The position numbers and the translations under genes were made by a program. A DNA stretch of 63,795 bases from Candidatus Thalassospirochaeta sargassi (lineage in GTDB: Bacteria; Spirochaetota; Spirochaetia; UBA9216): contig JAQQAL010000042.1 of NCBI GenBank assembly GCA_028532855.1, positions 1 to 63,795 on the forward strand. The letters are read 5' to 3'. This document shows positions 25,850 to 35,747 of this stretch, piece after piece. The notes under the pieces were generated by a model that was not told the DNA's origin, ran no database searches, and saw only the letters and a list, made by a program, of their open reading frames with translations. The first letter of the stretch is position 1; every line of letters begins with the position of its first letter.

Positions 25850-26321
25850 TTTCTCGCTCAACGGCAAAAAGGTATCAATTGATACCCTTCCCGAAAAAAG
25901 ACTTATTGACGTTATCAGGGAAGATTTCGGTTTAATGACCACAAAAAACGCCTGCTATTCGGGAGAATGCGGAAGCTGTACTGTTCAACTTGAGGGTCGA
26001 ATTGTGCCGGCCTGCCAGATACCTATTTTTACAGTCAGGGCAAAACGGATCGTAACCATAGAAGGGTTTATGGGTACAGAAAAATACCTCGACATCATTA
26101 ACGCCTTCAATGACATAAAATGCATCCCCTGTCCCTTCTGTTTCACCGGAAAGATTCTTGCTGTCGACTCCCTTATAGACAATCACCGGACACCTGACAC
26201 ATCGGATATTATGGCTCTGCTTTCAGATCATTCATGCAGCTGCACCTCCGTTTCAAAGTTCATAGAAGGCGTAAGAATGGCCTATCATAACAGGGAATTC
26301 AGGGGGGAGCTTCTTAAATGA
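25839..26321 (+). CDS. [2Fe-2S] subunit of xanthine dehydrogenase-like enzyme
   Basis: A 160-residue electron-transfer subunit. I choose TTG at 25839, 7 nt after AGGAG and inside the end of the large-subunit gene; upstream codons give a non-homologous extension. The plant-type cluster has Cys 39, 44, 47 and 59 (ACYSGECGSCTVQLEG), and the second cluster has Cys 98, 101, 133 and 135 (CPFCFTGK; HSCSCTSVSKFI). Both cysteine sets are complete, in contrast to the divergent molybdenum subunit. It should pass electrons from the molybdenum centre to the FAD subunit. It overlaps the next gene as ATGA. Confidence 0.9.
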   Translation: MKIDFSLNGKKVSIDTLPEKRLIDVIREDFGLMTTKNACYSGECGSCTVQLEGRIVPACQIPIFTVRAKRIVTIEGFMGTEKYLDIINAFNDIKCIPCPFCFTGKILAVDSLIDNHRTPDTSDIMALLSDHSCSCTSVSKFIEGVRMAYHNREFRGELLK

Positions 26322-27175
26322 TAAAGAATATCCGCTCACCGCTTGTCTATTACCCTAAAACAGTCAATGAGATGCTGTCACTGTATAAATCTATGCCGGA
26401 CAGCCTTCTTTATGCCGGAGGAACGGGAATACTTGCTTCAAAAAATACAAAATATCCCGAACTGCCTGGAAATATAATCTATCTCAGGAGGATTGAGGAG
26501 CTTTCAGCCATCAGACGTTCCGAGGGCTATCTTGAAATCGGCGCATGTGCGAAACTGAACAGAATTCTGGGGATAGGTGAACACGTCCTGAAACCAGCGC
26601 TTTATGCGGCAATCAGAAACATCGGAACAAAAGAGGTGCGTAATATTGCAACAATAGGCGGCAATATCTGCAGCCCGTACAGAACAAAAACACTAATCCC
26701 CCTGCTGTCCCTGCTTGAAACCAGGCTGGAGCTAAGAAAACAGGGCAGTTCAAGATGGATAAATGTTAGAAAATTTGTCTCACCGGAAGAGGGGCTTCAT
26801 GAGGGTGAGGTACTTACCCGCCTGAGGATACCATTCAACAATTTCAACCACCAGTCATATATCATCACAGGAGACCTGAAATCCGATTACAGAGGGGCAT
26901 TGACCTTTGCCTGCCTGGCGTCTGTCCAGAAAGAGAATCTCTCCGCTATCAAATTTGCCGCGGGAATCGGAGACAACGGAATCTTTCGCGCCCGGGAATT
27001 CGAAGAGGCGCTATCCGGCCGCAAGCTTCCGCTCTACGCCATAACCGAGGACCCCGTATTTGCCAGGCTGACATCAGCACTAAAAAACCAGAGTGATGAA
27101 GTATCATCATTTCACAGCCGTCAAATCGAGGGGCTGTTCCTGACATTCATGCACAGCCTCAATGATATGCTGTAA
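26318..27175 (+). CDS. FAD-binding subunit of xanthine dehydrogenase-like enzyme
   Basis: A 285-residue member of the CO dehydrogenase/xanthine dehydrogenase FAD-subunit family. The two FAD motifs are visible: LLYAGGTGILASKN near residue 30 and IGTKEVRNIATIGGNICS near 105. The C-terminal CO_deh_flav_C-like part includes RGALTFACLASVQ. It completes the three-subunit set and ends 42 nt before dnaE. Length is normal. Physiological electron acceptor unknown. Confidence 0.88.
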   Translation: MIKNIRSPLVYYPKTVNEMLSLYKSMPDSLLYAGGTGILASKNTKYPELPGNIIYLRRIEELSAIRRSEGYLEIGACAKLNRILGIGEHVLKPALYAAIRNIGTKEVRNIATIGGNICSPYRTKTLIPLLSLLETRLELRKQGSSRWINVRKFVSPEEGLHEGEVLTRLRIPFNNFNHQSYIITGDLKSDYRGALTFACLASVQKENLSAIKFAAGIGDNGIFRAREFEEALSGRKLPLYAITEDPVFARLTSALKNQSDEVSSFHSRQIEGLFLTFMHSLNDML

Positions 27176-27216
27176 ATTCTGTTGAATAAATTGCCGTTCC
27201 TAAGTATTATTTTGTT

Positions 27217-30200
27217 GTGGCAGATATACCCGAATTCGTACACCTTCATACACATTCAGACTATTCTCTTTTAGACGGGGCATCATCTATAAAAAAGATG
27301 GTGGCTAAAGCGGCATCACTCGGCATGAAACATATAGGACTTACCGATCACGGCAATATGTTCGGCGCGCTGAGATTCTATGAGGAATGCAAGGCTCAGG
27401 ATATAAACCCTGTAATAGGCTGTGAGTTTTATGTTGCACCCGGATCAAGGCTGGTAAAATCCGGCTCTGAAACCGGGAATAAATACTACCACCTTGTTCT
27501 TCTTGCTAAATCAGAAAAGGGGTATAAAAACCTCATGGAGCTGACGTCCATTGGTTATACCGAAGGATTTTACTACAAACCTAGAATAGACGATGAAGTA
27601 CTGGCGCAGTTTTCAGATGAGCTTATAGCCTCAAGCGCATGTATTGCGGGGGAGGTACCGCAGCATATTCTGAATGGAAACATTGAGGAAGCTGAGAAGA
27701 GGGCGCTTTTTTACAATGAACTGTTCGGTGAAGGGAATTACTACCTTGAATTGCAGGATCATGGCATAAAGGAACAGCTCATAACAAATAAGGCGTTGAT
27801 TGAAATCTCACGAAAAACAGGCATACCGCTGATCGCAACAAACGACAGCCACTACATTGACCGTGAAGACGCTAATGCGCAGGACATCATGCTCTGTATC
27901 GGCACCGGCCGCCATAAGAATGAAACAAACCGTATGAGTTTCGACGGCAGTGAATTTTATTTTAAAAGCCAGGCTGAGATGTATGAAAAATTCAGCTATA
28001 TCCCGGAGGCACTGAGCAACACAGTTAGCCTTGCCGAAAAATGTAATGTTGAAATTAATTATCCGGGACCACTCCTGCCGGTATACGATATCCCGGCTCC
28101 GCATGAAGGCCCCGCTGATTACCTCAGGTTTTTAACCTACGAGGGGCTAAAAAAAAGATATCCTGAAATAACCGGGGAAATAAGAAAGCGGGCCGATTTT
28201 GAGCTCGATACTATTATAACGATGGACTTTCCTTCCTACTTCCTGATTGTCTGGGACTTCATTCACTGGGCGCAGGAACACGACATACCCGTCGGCCCCG
28301 GGCGCGGTTCTGGTGCCGGCTCAATCGTAGCCTACGCGCTGAAGATCACCGATATTGATCCATTGAAGTACAATCTGCTGTTTGAACGATTCCTCAACCC
28401 CGAGCGTGTCTCGATGCCGGATTTTGATATCGACTTCTGCTTTGAGCGGAGGCAGGAGGTAATCGATTACGTTACGCAGAAATACGGAAAGGAAAAAGTC
28501 GGTCAGATTATAACCTTTGGAACCCTGAAGACAAAGGCTGTTCTGAAGGATGTAGCCCGCGTACTTGAAATCCCGTTTGCCGAATCAGATATCATTTCAA
28601 AGCTCGTTCCTGATGAACGAAAGATGTCGGTCGACAAGGCCATCGAAATGGAACCCGAACTCAAGCAGTTTGTAGACCGGGGCGGTGCATATACCGAACT
28701 TTTTGATACGGCCCGCAGGCTCGAAGGTCTTAACAGGCACGCTTCAACCCATGCAGCCGGTATAGTTATCGGACAGACAAAGCTTACAGACTACGTACCG
28801 CTATATCGTGATAAAAACGGCGCCATATCAACCCAGTACACAATGGACCAGATAGAGCCGTGCGGACTCGTTAAAATGGACTTTCTGGGCCTAAAAACAC
28901 TCACACTTATTAAGAATACAGAGAAGCTCGTCCAGAAAAAGATTCCGGGGTTCACAGTTGCAGATGCGCCCGAGGACGACGAGAAGACATTTAAAATGCT
29001 CGGCGAGGGCAAATCAGCCTGTATATTTCAGTTTGAAAGCTCGGGAATGCAGGGAATTCTGAAAGACGCTAAGCCTAGTTCCATAGAGGACCTTATAGCA
29101 TTGAATGCTCTTTACCGCCCCGGCCCCATGCAGTATATACCCCAGTTCATCGGCAGTAAAAAAGGTGAGATCCCCATAACCTATCCTGACCCGAATCTTG
29201 AAGAGGTTCTTGAGCCTACTTACGGAGTTATTGTTTACCAGGAACAGGTAATGAAGGTAGCCCAGATCATCGGAGGGTTCTCGCTCGGTAAAGCGGATAT
29301 TCTTCGCCGGGCTATGGGAAAGAAAAAAGAGAAAGAAATGAATAAGATGAAAATCGAGTTCATTGCCGGAGCTGTTGAACAGGGTTATGACAAGCAGCAT
29401 GCCGATGATATATTCGAACTCCTTGTCCCCTTTGCCGGTTATGGTTTTAATAAATCTCATGCCGCGGCATATTCCGTTCTTGCATACCATACTGCTTATC
29501 TGAAGGCAAACTATCCCGCCGAATTCATGGCGGCCAACCTGACAAATGAAATTAATGATCCGAAGAAACTTGCGGAATACATCTCCGAAGCCCAGGAAAT
29601 GGGAATTGAGATGATGCCCCCCAATATAAACCTTTCGGAAAAGAATTTTACCGTTGTTGATGATAAGATAGTCTATGGACTTATCGGAATCAAAAACGTA
29701 GGCGACGCTGCTGTTGAAGAAATTTTAAAACAGAGAGAAAGCGATGGTCCATTCAAATCATTTATAGACTTCGCTGAGCGTGTAGATCTCAAAACAGTAA
29801 ATAAAAAGGTGCTTGAAACGTCCATACAGACGGGACTGTTCGATACAATGGGGATGAACAGAGCCAGCCTGATGCACAACCTTGACAAAATACTTGAGTT
29901 CGTCAGCGCGACAAAGGCTGATCAGGGCGTAGGCCAGGTTTCACTTTTTGAGGCTCCGGAACATAACGAATTCCATAATGTTGAGACTGAAGAGGTTGAG
30001 GAATGGCCTAATAAGGAACTGCTGAAATTCGAAAAAGATTTCCTGGGCTTCTATGTCTCAGGCCACCCGATGGATAAGTACCGTAAGCTCTGGGAGAAGG
30101 CTACAAACCTTGATCTATCCAACGCTGAGCGGGCTACCGAGAATAAGAAATACAAAATTCTTGCGATGATCAAATCGGTTCGCCCCCATATGACCAAAAA

Positions 30201-30639
30201 GGGGGACAAGATGGCCTTTGTTGCTATTGAAGATTATCGCGGCTCAATAGACGCCGTAGTTTTTCCGAAAACCTTCCAGGAATTCAGTCATTTGCTTACT
30301 GTAGATGAGGTGTACGGCTTCGAAGGCAAGGTTAATAAACAACGAAGCAACCCCTCCCTTATGATAGACAAGATAATTACTCCGGAAGAATTCGACAGCA
30401 ATACGATAAAAGAAGTTCATATAAGACTGAACGGCGGTTCGGAAGAGGAAGAACGGCTCGAAGAATTAAAAGAAACCCTGCTTCACCATACCGGAATAAG
30501 TCCTGTTTTCTTTCACATAAAAGACAGCAGCCGGGAGATAGTAATAAAAGCCTCAAATCACATTCTCGTCGAGCCCAACAACCTGCTCTTCGACTCAGTC
30601 AAGAGTAAACCAGAGGTTGCCGACGTCTGGAAAGAATAG
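27217..30639 (+). CDS. dnaE: DNA polymerase III alpha subunit
   Basis: Replicative polymerase, 1140 residues. It has an N-terminal PHP domain (HLHTHSDYSLLDG), palm with GPGRGSGAGSIVAYAL and PDFDIDF near residue 400 carrying the catalytic aspartates, the FNKSHAAAYSVLAYHTAYLK finger/beta-binding region, and a C-terminal OB-fold (YKILAMIKSVRPHMTKKGDK near 980). The start is GTG at 27217, immediately before ADIPEFVHLH; no strong Shine-Dalgarno sequence is seen. It may be read through from the preceding operon. Full length with no lesion seen. Confidence 0.97.
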   Translation: MADIPEFVHLHTHSDYSLLDGASSIKKMVAKAASLGMKHIGLTDHGNMFGALRFYEECKAQDINPVIGCEFYVAPGSRLVKSGSETGNKYYHLVLLAKSEKGYKNLMELTSIGYTEGFYYKPRIDDEVLAQFSDELIASSACIAGEVPQHILNGNIEEAEKRALFYNELFGEGNYYLELQDHGIKEQLITNKALIEISRKTGIPLIATNDSHYIDREDANAQDIMLCIGTGRHKNETNRMSFDGSEFYFKSQAEMYEKFSYIPEALSNTVSLAEKCNVEINYPGPLLPVYDIPAPHEGPADYLRFLTYEGLKKRYPEITGEIRKRADFELDTIITMDFPSYFLIVWDFIHWAQEHDIPVGPGRGSGAGSIVAYALKITDIDPLKYNLLFERFLNPERVSMPDFDIDFCFERRQEVIDYVTQKYGKEKVGQIITFGTLKTKAVLKDVARVLEIPFAESDIISKLVPDERKMSVDKAIEMEPELKQFVDRGGAYTELFDTARRLEGLNRHASTHAAGIVIGQTKLTDYVPLYRDKNGAISTQYTMDQIEPCGLVKMDFLGLKTLTLIKNTEKLVQKKIPGFTVADAPEDDEKTFKMLGEGKSACIFQFESSGMQGILKDAKPSSIEDLIALNALYRPGPMQYIPQFIGSKKGEIPITYPDPNLEEVLEPTYGVIVYQEQVMKVAQIIGGFSLGKADILRRAMGKKKEKEMNKMKIEFIAGAVEQGYDKQHADDIFELLVPFAGYGFNKSHAAAYSVLAYHTAYLKANYPAEFMAANLTNEINDPKKLAEYISEAQEMGIEMMPPNINLSEKNFTVVDDKIVYGLIGIKNVGDAAVEEILKQRESDGPFKSFIDFAERVDLKTVNKKVLETSIQTGLFDTMGMNRASLMHNLDKILEFVSATKADQGVGQVSLFEAPEHNEFHNVETEEVEEWPNKELLKFEKDFLGFYVSGHPMDKYRKLWEKATNLDLSNAERATENKKYKILAMIKSVRPHMTKKGDKMAFVAIEDYRGSIDAVVFPKTFQEFSHLLTVDEVYGFEGKVNKQRSNPSLMIDKIITPEEFDSNTIKEVHIRLNGGSEEEERLEELKETLLHHTGISPVFFHIKDSSREIVIKASNHILVEPNNLLFDSVKSKPEVADVWKE

Positions 30640-30648
30640 GAGAAATAA

Positions 30649-31239
30649 ATGCAGATAATTGCCAGAACTATAAGCGCGGTGCTTTCCGTGTACATGATAT
30701 TGCTGATAATAAGGGTAATGCTGACATGGTTCAGAACAGCCCAGAATCATCAGGTGTTCCACTACCTGGCCGCCATCACTGATCCGTACCTGAACTGGTT
30801 CAGAAGATTTCAGGCTCTCAGATTCGGAATGATAGATTTTTCACCGATCATTGCCTTTGTTGTACTTGGATTTGTAATTAATATAAGCAGCAGTATAGCT
30901 ACCTACGGTAAAATTACAGTGGGATTTTTCCTGGCGCTGCTTGTGAACGGAATATGGTCGATAATATCATTCATCCTGGTTCTGCTCATCATACTGACTA
31001 TCATCAGATTAGTAGGTGCAACATTTGCCAAGGGCGGATTTATAGCACAGATGTCCCCCGGAATAGATTCAATTATCGAACCGCTGACATCCTGGGTAAG
31101 GCGAACCATATTCCGAAATCGCTTCACCCCCTACACCACCCAGCTGGGTATAGCTCTCGCGATTCTCATTGTCCTTAACATTGCCGGGCGCTTCCTGTTC
31201 GGATATCTGACTAATCTTGCAGCCGGGCTGCCTTTTTAA
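30649..31239 (+). CDS. YggT family membrane protein
   Basis: A 196-residue integral membrane protein with two YggT repeats. The first has VLSVYMILLIIRVMLTWF and DPYLNWFRRF, the second IISFILVLLIILTIIRLVG and IEPLTSWVRR. YggT proteins are linked to cell division and osmotic stress in other bacteria, but the molecular role is not settled. It has a clean ribosome site (AGGAG), lies 9 nt after dnaE and 3 nt before recG. Confidence 0.87.
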   Translation: MQIIARTISAVLSVYMILLIIRVMLTWFRTAQNHQVFHYLAAITDPYLNWFRRFQALRFGMIDFSPIIAFVVLGFVINISSSIATYGKITVGFFLALLVNGIWSIISFILVLLIILTIIRLVGATFAKGGFIAQMSPGIDSIIEPLTSWVRRTIFRNRFTPYTTQLGIALAILIVLNIAGRFLFGYLTNLAAGLPF

Positions 31240-31242
31240 CAG

Positions 31243-33372
31243 ATGTTCCAGGCTGAACTGAAACAGCCCGTTTCGAGGCTGCAGGGGATAGGACCCAAGA
31301 CCACATCGGTTCTGTCCTCCGCCGGCATAATCACAATAGACGACATACTCAAACATTACCCGCGAACTTACGAAGACCGAAGCCGGATAACCGGCTTTGC
31401 GCCGGCGCTTAAAACAAACGAAGCGGTACTTATAAACACCCCTGCGCTTATAACCGGTCAGGAATTCTTCGGCCGCCCGCCCAAACAGACCCTGAAGGTA
31501 ATGCTTGAGGATGCATCAGGCATCCCGGCAAGCCTCGTCTGCTTCGGCCGCAACTTCCTTGCCGACAAACTCATTCCCGGCCGAATAATAATCCTCTACG
31601 GAAGCTTTCAGAACCGATTTAACGAACTCCAGTCGTCGGCATTCGAGTTTGAACTGCTTCCGCCTGAAACAACTTTTGACGAAGCACCGGAGGCAGCCTC
31701 CGCCCTGCCCGACTTCGGACGTATCCTGCCCGTCTACCCGCTTACAGCCGGCTTGAGCCAGAAGATGATGCGAAAGGCCATTGCCCATGCCCTCGATGAA
31801 TGGGCGGTCAATATTGAAACTGAGCTTCCTGAAAGCATCCGGCGCAGATACGGGCTGATGACAAAACCTGTTGCCCTGCGCCAGATTCATTTCCCCGACA
31901 ATGAGACAGACCGCGAAACGGCTGAAAAAACCCTGAAGTTTGAGGAACTCTTTCATTTCCAGCTCGCGGCGGCGCGCAGATCATATAAACGAAAATCAGC
32001 ACGCAAACCAGGCGCAACTGCCGCAGGATTCAGTACCGGTAACGGCAGGCTTGAGGCGGAACTGCTTGGAAAACTCGGCTTTAAGCTGACTGCAGCCCAG
32101 ATGCGTGTGCTTGAGGAGATTAAGGCCGACATCTCATCGGAAAGCCCTATGTCCAGGATGCTGCAGGGCGATGTGGGCAGCGGCAAAACCCTTGTCGCCT
32201 TTATTGCCGCCCTGCAGACTGTTGAAAGAGGCGGCCAGACAGCTTTTATGGCCCCGACCGAACTGCTCGCGCGCCAGCACGCTGACAATGCCTCCAAACT
32301 GCTGACGCCTCTGGGCCTGCGGATAGCCCTATTAACCGGCGGCGTGAAAGCAGAGCAGCGCAGACATCTGCTAGAAGCACTTTCTGCTGGTGAGATAGAT
32401 CTGGTTATAGGGACCCACGCTCTCTTCGGTGAAAACGTAGCATTCAAACAGCTTTCGCTTATAATAATTGATGAGCAGCACCGATTCGGTGTAATGCAGC
32501 GGCTGGCACTTTCAGGCAAAAACAGCACGGCCGATCTGCTGCTTATGACCGCAACCCCCATACCCCGCACCCTTGCAATGACCGTCTTCGGCGATCTTGA
32601 CGTCTCGACAATAGATGAGCTGCCGCCGGGACGAACTCCGGTTGAAACACATCTTGCGGCAATAGGCAATGAGCGGAAGGTTTACGACTTTGTCAGGCGC
32701 GAGCTTTCCGCCGGAAGACAGGCATATTTTGTCTACCCGCTGATAAGCCGCTCGGATAAAAGCTCGCTGAAGGATGCCGAATCGATGTTCGAAGCCCTTA
32801 GGACAAGACACTTCAGCGGCTTTACCGTAGGCCTTATACATTCGAGGCTCGACGAGAAAACAAAAAAAGATATAATGGATCGCTTTCGAGCCGGAGATAT
32901 TCAGATAATTGCAGCAACCAGCGTTGTCGAGGTCGGCGTTGATGTGCCGAACGCAACCTGCATGATAATCGAACACGCCGAGCGTTTCGGACTGTCAGCC
33001 CTGCACCAGCTTCGCGGCCGTGTTGGACGCGGAGAACATCAGTCCTACGCCTTCCTCGTTTATTCGGAGGATCTGACTGAAACAGGAACTGCACGCCTGA
33101 AGATAATGAAGCAGAGCACGGACGGATTCTACATAGCCGAGGAAGACCTTAAAATAAGGGGTCCCGGAGACCTCAGCGGGGCCGCGCAATCTGGATTTCT
33201 GCCGTTTAACATTGCCAATCTGAACACCGATTTCGAGCTGCTGAAAACTGCAAGAACAGCGGCTTCAGATCTCGTAAAGACTGACGCAGGGCTGCTTCAG
33301 CCAGAAAACAGCGCAATGCGAAGACTGCTGGAGATTTGTCCACCGTTTTCGGATGATCTGATTGGAGGATGA
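31243..33372 (+). CDS. recG: ATP-dependent DNA helicase RecG
   Basis: Remodels stalled replication forks and Holliday junctions. The 709-residue protein has the N-terminal wedge/OB domain (RLQGIGPKTTSVLSSAGI, DDILKHYPRTYEDRS) and two helicase lobes: Walker A GDVGSGKT near residue 310, DEQHRFGVMQR near 409, and late GRVGRGEHQSYAFLVY and DLKIRGPGDLSG. Length is normal. It lies in a compact cluster between yggT and rsmD. Confidence 0.96.
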   Translation: MFQAELKQPVSRLQGIGPKTTSVLSSAGIITIDDILKHYPRTYEDRSRITGFAPALKTNEAVLINTPALITGQEFFGRPPKQTLKVMLEDASGIPASLVCFGRNFLADKLIPGRIIILYGSFQNRFNELQSSAFEFELLPPETTFDEAPEAASALPDFGRILPVYPLTAGLSQKMMRKAIAHALDEWAVNIETELPESIRRRYGLMTKPVALRQIHFPDNETDRETAEKTLKFEELFHFQLAAARRSYKRKSARKPGATAAGFSTGNGRLEAELLGKLGFKLTAAQMRVLEEIKADISSESPMSRMLQGDVGSGKTLVAFIAALQTVERGGQTAFMAPTELLARQHADNASKLLTPLGLRIALLTGGVKAEQRRHLLEALSAGEIDLVIGTHALFGENVAFKQLSLIIIDEQHRFGVMQRLALSGKNSTADLLLMTATPIPRTLAMTVFGDLDVSTIDELPPGRTPVETHLAAIGNERKVYDFVRRELSAGRQAYFVYPLISRSDKSSLKDAESMFEALRTRHFSGFTVGLIHSRLDEKTKKDIMDRFRAGDIQIIAATSVVEVGVDVPNATCMIIEHAERFGLSALHQLRGRVGRGEHQSYAFLVYSEDLTETGTARLKIMKQSTDGFYIAEEDLKIRGPGDLSGAAQSGFLPFNIANLNTDFELLKTARTAASDLVKTDAGLLQPENSAMRRLLEICPPFSDDLIGG

Positions 33373-33377
33373 AATAA

Positions 33378-33905
33378 ATGAGAATTACCGGCGGTAACTA
33401 CCGCGGAAGAACAATAGCCTGCCCCAAGGGGGTAATTAGACCGGCTATGGATAGAATGCGGGAATCGCTGTTTTCAATCCTCGGCGACATTGAAGATTTT
33501 TCGTTTCTCGACCTGTTTTCCGGTTCAGGATGTGTAGGAATAGAGGCTGCAAGCCGGGGTGCATCGCCAGTCGTCCTTGTCGAAAAAGATTTCAAAAAGA
33601 AACCGGTGGTACAGAAAAACATGTCCTTCGTAGAAGAGGATATAAGCCTGAAAATGATGTCCGCGGAAAAATACATGTCGATATGCAGCCGGAGGTTCGA
33701 TCTTATATACATGGACCCACCATTCCCCATGGGTGGCAAAATCAAACTCATAGAGCGCGCATCAGCCGCAGGCATTCTTGAAGACGACGGGACCCTGATG
33801 ATCCACTACCCCTCCGAGGAAAAATGGCCCGATACAGTCGGTGACTTCAGGGTTGTCGACCGCCGCAGCTACGGTCGGTCTATCCTGCTGTTTTTCAGGT
33901 ATTAA
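33378..33905 (+). CDS. rsmD: 16S rRNA (guanine966-N2)-methyltransferase
   Basis: A 175-residue RsmD family enzyme. The N-terminal RITGGNYRGRTIACPKG and the following RPAMDRMRESLFSIL are hallmark stretches. The SAM-binding motif is LDLFSGSGCVGIEA near residue 48, and the N-methyltransferase motif is MDPPFPMG near 110. It follows recG after 5 nt with GGAGG upstream. Methylates small-subunit rRNA during ribosome assembly. Confidence 0.94.
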   Translation: MRITGGNYRGRTIACPKGVIRPAMDRMRESLFSILGDIEDFSFLDLFSGSGCVGIEAASRGASPVVLVEKDFKKKPVVQKNMSFVEEDISLKMMSAEKYMSICSRRFDLIYMDPPFPMGGKIKLIERASAAGILEDDGTLMIHYPSEEKWPDTVGDFRVVDRRSYGRSILLFFRY

Positions 33906-33987
33906 TTCGACTAAAAGCCCATGAAGCAGAAAACAGCCCTCCTCCCCCGGCTTGTCATTTCCTGACAATATCAGTAATATCATATGT

Positions 33988-35100
33988 ATGACAGAGACAA
34001 ATAAAATGAAAATCCCTCAAGGTTCAGAAAGCTTTTTCTTTGAGGAAGCTTATATACATAGAAAGCTCACAGAAGCAATTCAGAACCTTTTCAACAGCTG
34101 GGGTTATCTGCCGGTTGAAACGCCGGTATTCGATTTATTCGACGTTTACCGCACACTCATACCTGAGAGCGATGCCGATAAGATTTACAGGCTAATAGAC
34201 CGAGAGGGCGATCTGCTGATGCTGCGTTCTGATATCACCCTCTTTCTGGCAAGGCAGATGGGTCTTATTCTATCAGATAAGGATTTACCCGCGCGCATCT
34301 GTTATTCCGACAGCATTCTTCGTCATCAGAATTCAGATGATATTTCGCATAACGAATTCTTTCAGTCCGGAATAGAACTTGTCGGGAAGGCCGGTTTCAG
34401 CGGCGACATGGAAGTTCTTCTGCTGCTTAATAAAGTAATAGAACTTCTCGACATAAAGGCTGAAATTCATTTAGGTTCGCATGCGCTTTTCAACCAGGTT
34501 TTCAGGACTTTTTCAGAACAGCAGAAGGCTGAGATACTGCGGATGACCGAACTGCGGGAATTCAGAGCCTTGACAGAATACTGCAGTTCCGTATCTGGAG
34601 CGCAAAAGGCCGAAGCGGAAGCCGAACTTTTCAGCTTCATAGGCTCAGCCGATGAACTGGAAACCCTGATGAATGTTAAATCCGACGGACGGGAGAAGAT
34701 CACCGGACTTTTCGGTGAAGATGCCGCAGGTGAACTAAAATATCTCATCAAAATAGCTAGAAACCTGGAAAAAGCCGGTTTTACAGGTAATTTTCAGATT
34801 GACCTGTCTGAAGTAGGCTCACAGGCATACCATACGGGTATTGTATTTCAGGTCTACATGCATGGAATGGACAGTGCTGTAATCTCAGGCGGACGCTATG
34901 ACGGCCTTCTCTCAAAATTCGGCATCGATGCACCTTCTGTTGGCTTCTCACTGCTGCAGCGTAAAATTGAGCCGGGAATAGGTTCTAAAGAAAGGTTCTC
35001 AAAGCCTGCGGATGTAACTGAAATAAACGACAAAGACATCATCAATGCCTTCAACAAGGCTGAAAAGCTACGAAACGAAGGAAAGACAGTAACACTATGA
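33988..35100 (+). CDS. hisZ: ATP phosphoribosyltransferase regulatory subunit HisZ
   Basis: A class II aminoacyl-tRNA-synthetase-like protein related to HisRS that lacks tRNA charging and activates the short HisG. Family features include GSESFFFEEAYIHRKL, DRYGYLPVETPVFDLFD-like sequence near residue 35, MLRSDITLFLARQM, and GGRYDGLLSKFG in the C-terminal part. I place the start at ATG 33988 (MTETNKMKIPQG); the frame continues upstream to 33952. The stop overlaps hisG as ATGA. It catalyses no reaction alone; with HisG it starts histidine synthesis. Confidence 0.87.
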   Translation: MTETNKMKIPQGSESFFFEEAYIHRKLTEAIQNLFNSWGYLPVETPVFDLFDVYRTLIPESDADKIYRLIDREGDLLMLRSDITLFLARQMGLILSDKDLPARICYSDSILRHQNSDDISHNEFFQSGIELVGKAGFSGDMEVLLLLNKVIELLDIKAEIHLGSHALFNQVFRTFSEQQKAEILRMTELREFRALTEYCSSVSGAQKAEAEAELFSFIGSADELETLMNVKSDGREKITGLFGEDAAGELKYLIKIARNLEKAGFTGNFQIDLSEVGSQAYHTGIVFQVYMHGMDSAVISGGRYDGLLSKFGIDAPSVGFSLLQRKIEPGIGSKERFSKPADVTEINDKDIINAFNKAEKLRNEGKTVTL

Positions 35101-35747
35101 AAGAACAACCCTTATTATTTGCACTGCCCAAAGGCAGACTGATGGAAAAATCCCGTGATTTGCTGGGGAGTATGGGAATAGATTTCTCATTTGATAACCG
35201 CAAGCTTGTTGCCGACGACAAATCCGGAAACTACAGGTTCTTTCTCGTAAAGAACTCTGATCTGCCTACATACGTCAACCACGGAATTGCTGGCCTTGGT
35301 GTATGCGGTTCTGACGTCATCTATGAATCAGGAAAGGATTTCTACAAACTGCATACCTTTTCTTACGGCAGCACAAAAATGTGTCTCGCAGGACTCAAGG
35401 GCTCGCATAATTTTGGAAATGATGCTGCACTAAAAATATCAACAAAATTCACCCGATTCACCCGCGATTATTATCACAGGCATAATACCCCGGTTGAGGT
35501 AATCAAGCTCAATGGATCCGTCGAACTTGGGCCGGTTTTAGGCCTCTCTCCTTATATAGTTGACCTAGTAGAGACAGGGAATACGCTGAGAGCCAATAAT
35601 CTTGAGATTATAAAAGAGCTCGAGGATATCAGGGTTCATCTGATTGTAAACCCGGCCTATTATAAACTAAATTATAAGCGTATAAACAAATTTGTCGATG
35701 ATATTAAGACAGGAGAAGCAAAATGGAACCTCGAAAGGCGGAAATAA
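35097..35747 (+). CDS. hisG: ATP phosphoribosyltransferase, short form
   Basis: Catalyses the first step of histidine synthesis, joining ATP and PRPP. At 216 residues it is the short form that needs HisZ, which agrees with the upstream gene. Visible motifs are LFALPKGRLMEKSRDLL at the N-terminus, GIAGLGVCGSDVIYE, and the PRPP-binding LSPYIVDLVETGNTLRANNL near residue 150. The gene overlaps hisZ by 4 nt and hisB by 25 nt. Confidence 0.95.
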   Translation: MKEQPLLFALPKGRLMEKSRDLLGSMGIDFSFDNRKLVADDKSGNYRFFLVKNSDLPTYVNHGIAGLGVCGSDVIYESGKDFYKLHTFSYGSTKMCLAGLKGSHNFGNDAALKISTKFTRFTRDYYHRHNTPVEVIKLNGSVELGPVLGLSPYIVDLVETGNTLRANNLEIIKELEDIRVHLIVNPAYYKLNYKRINKFVDDIKTGEAKWNLERRK

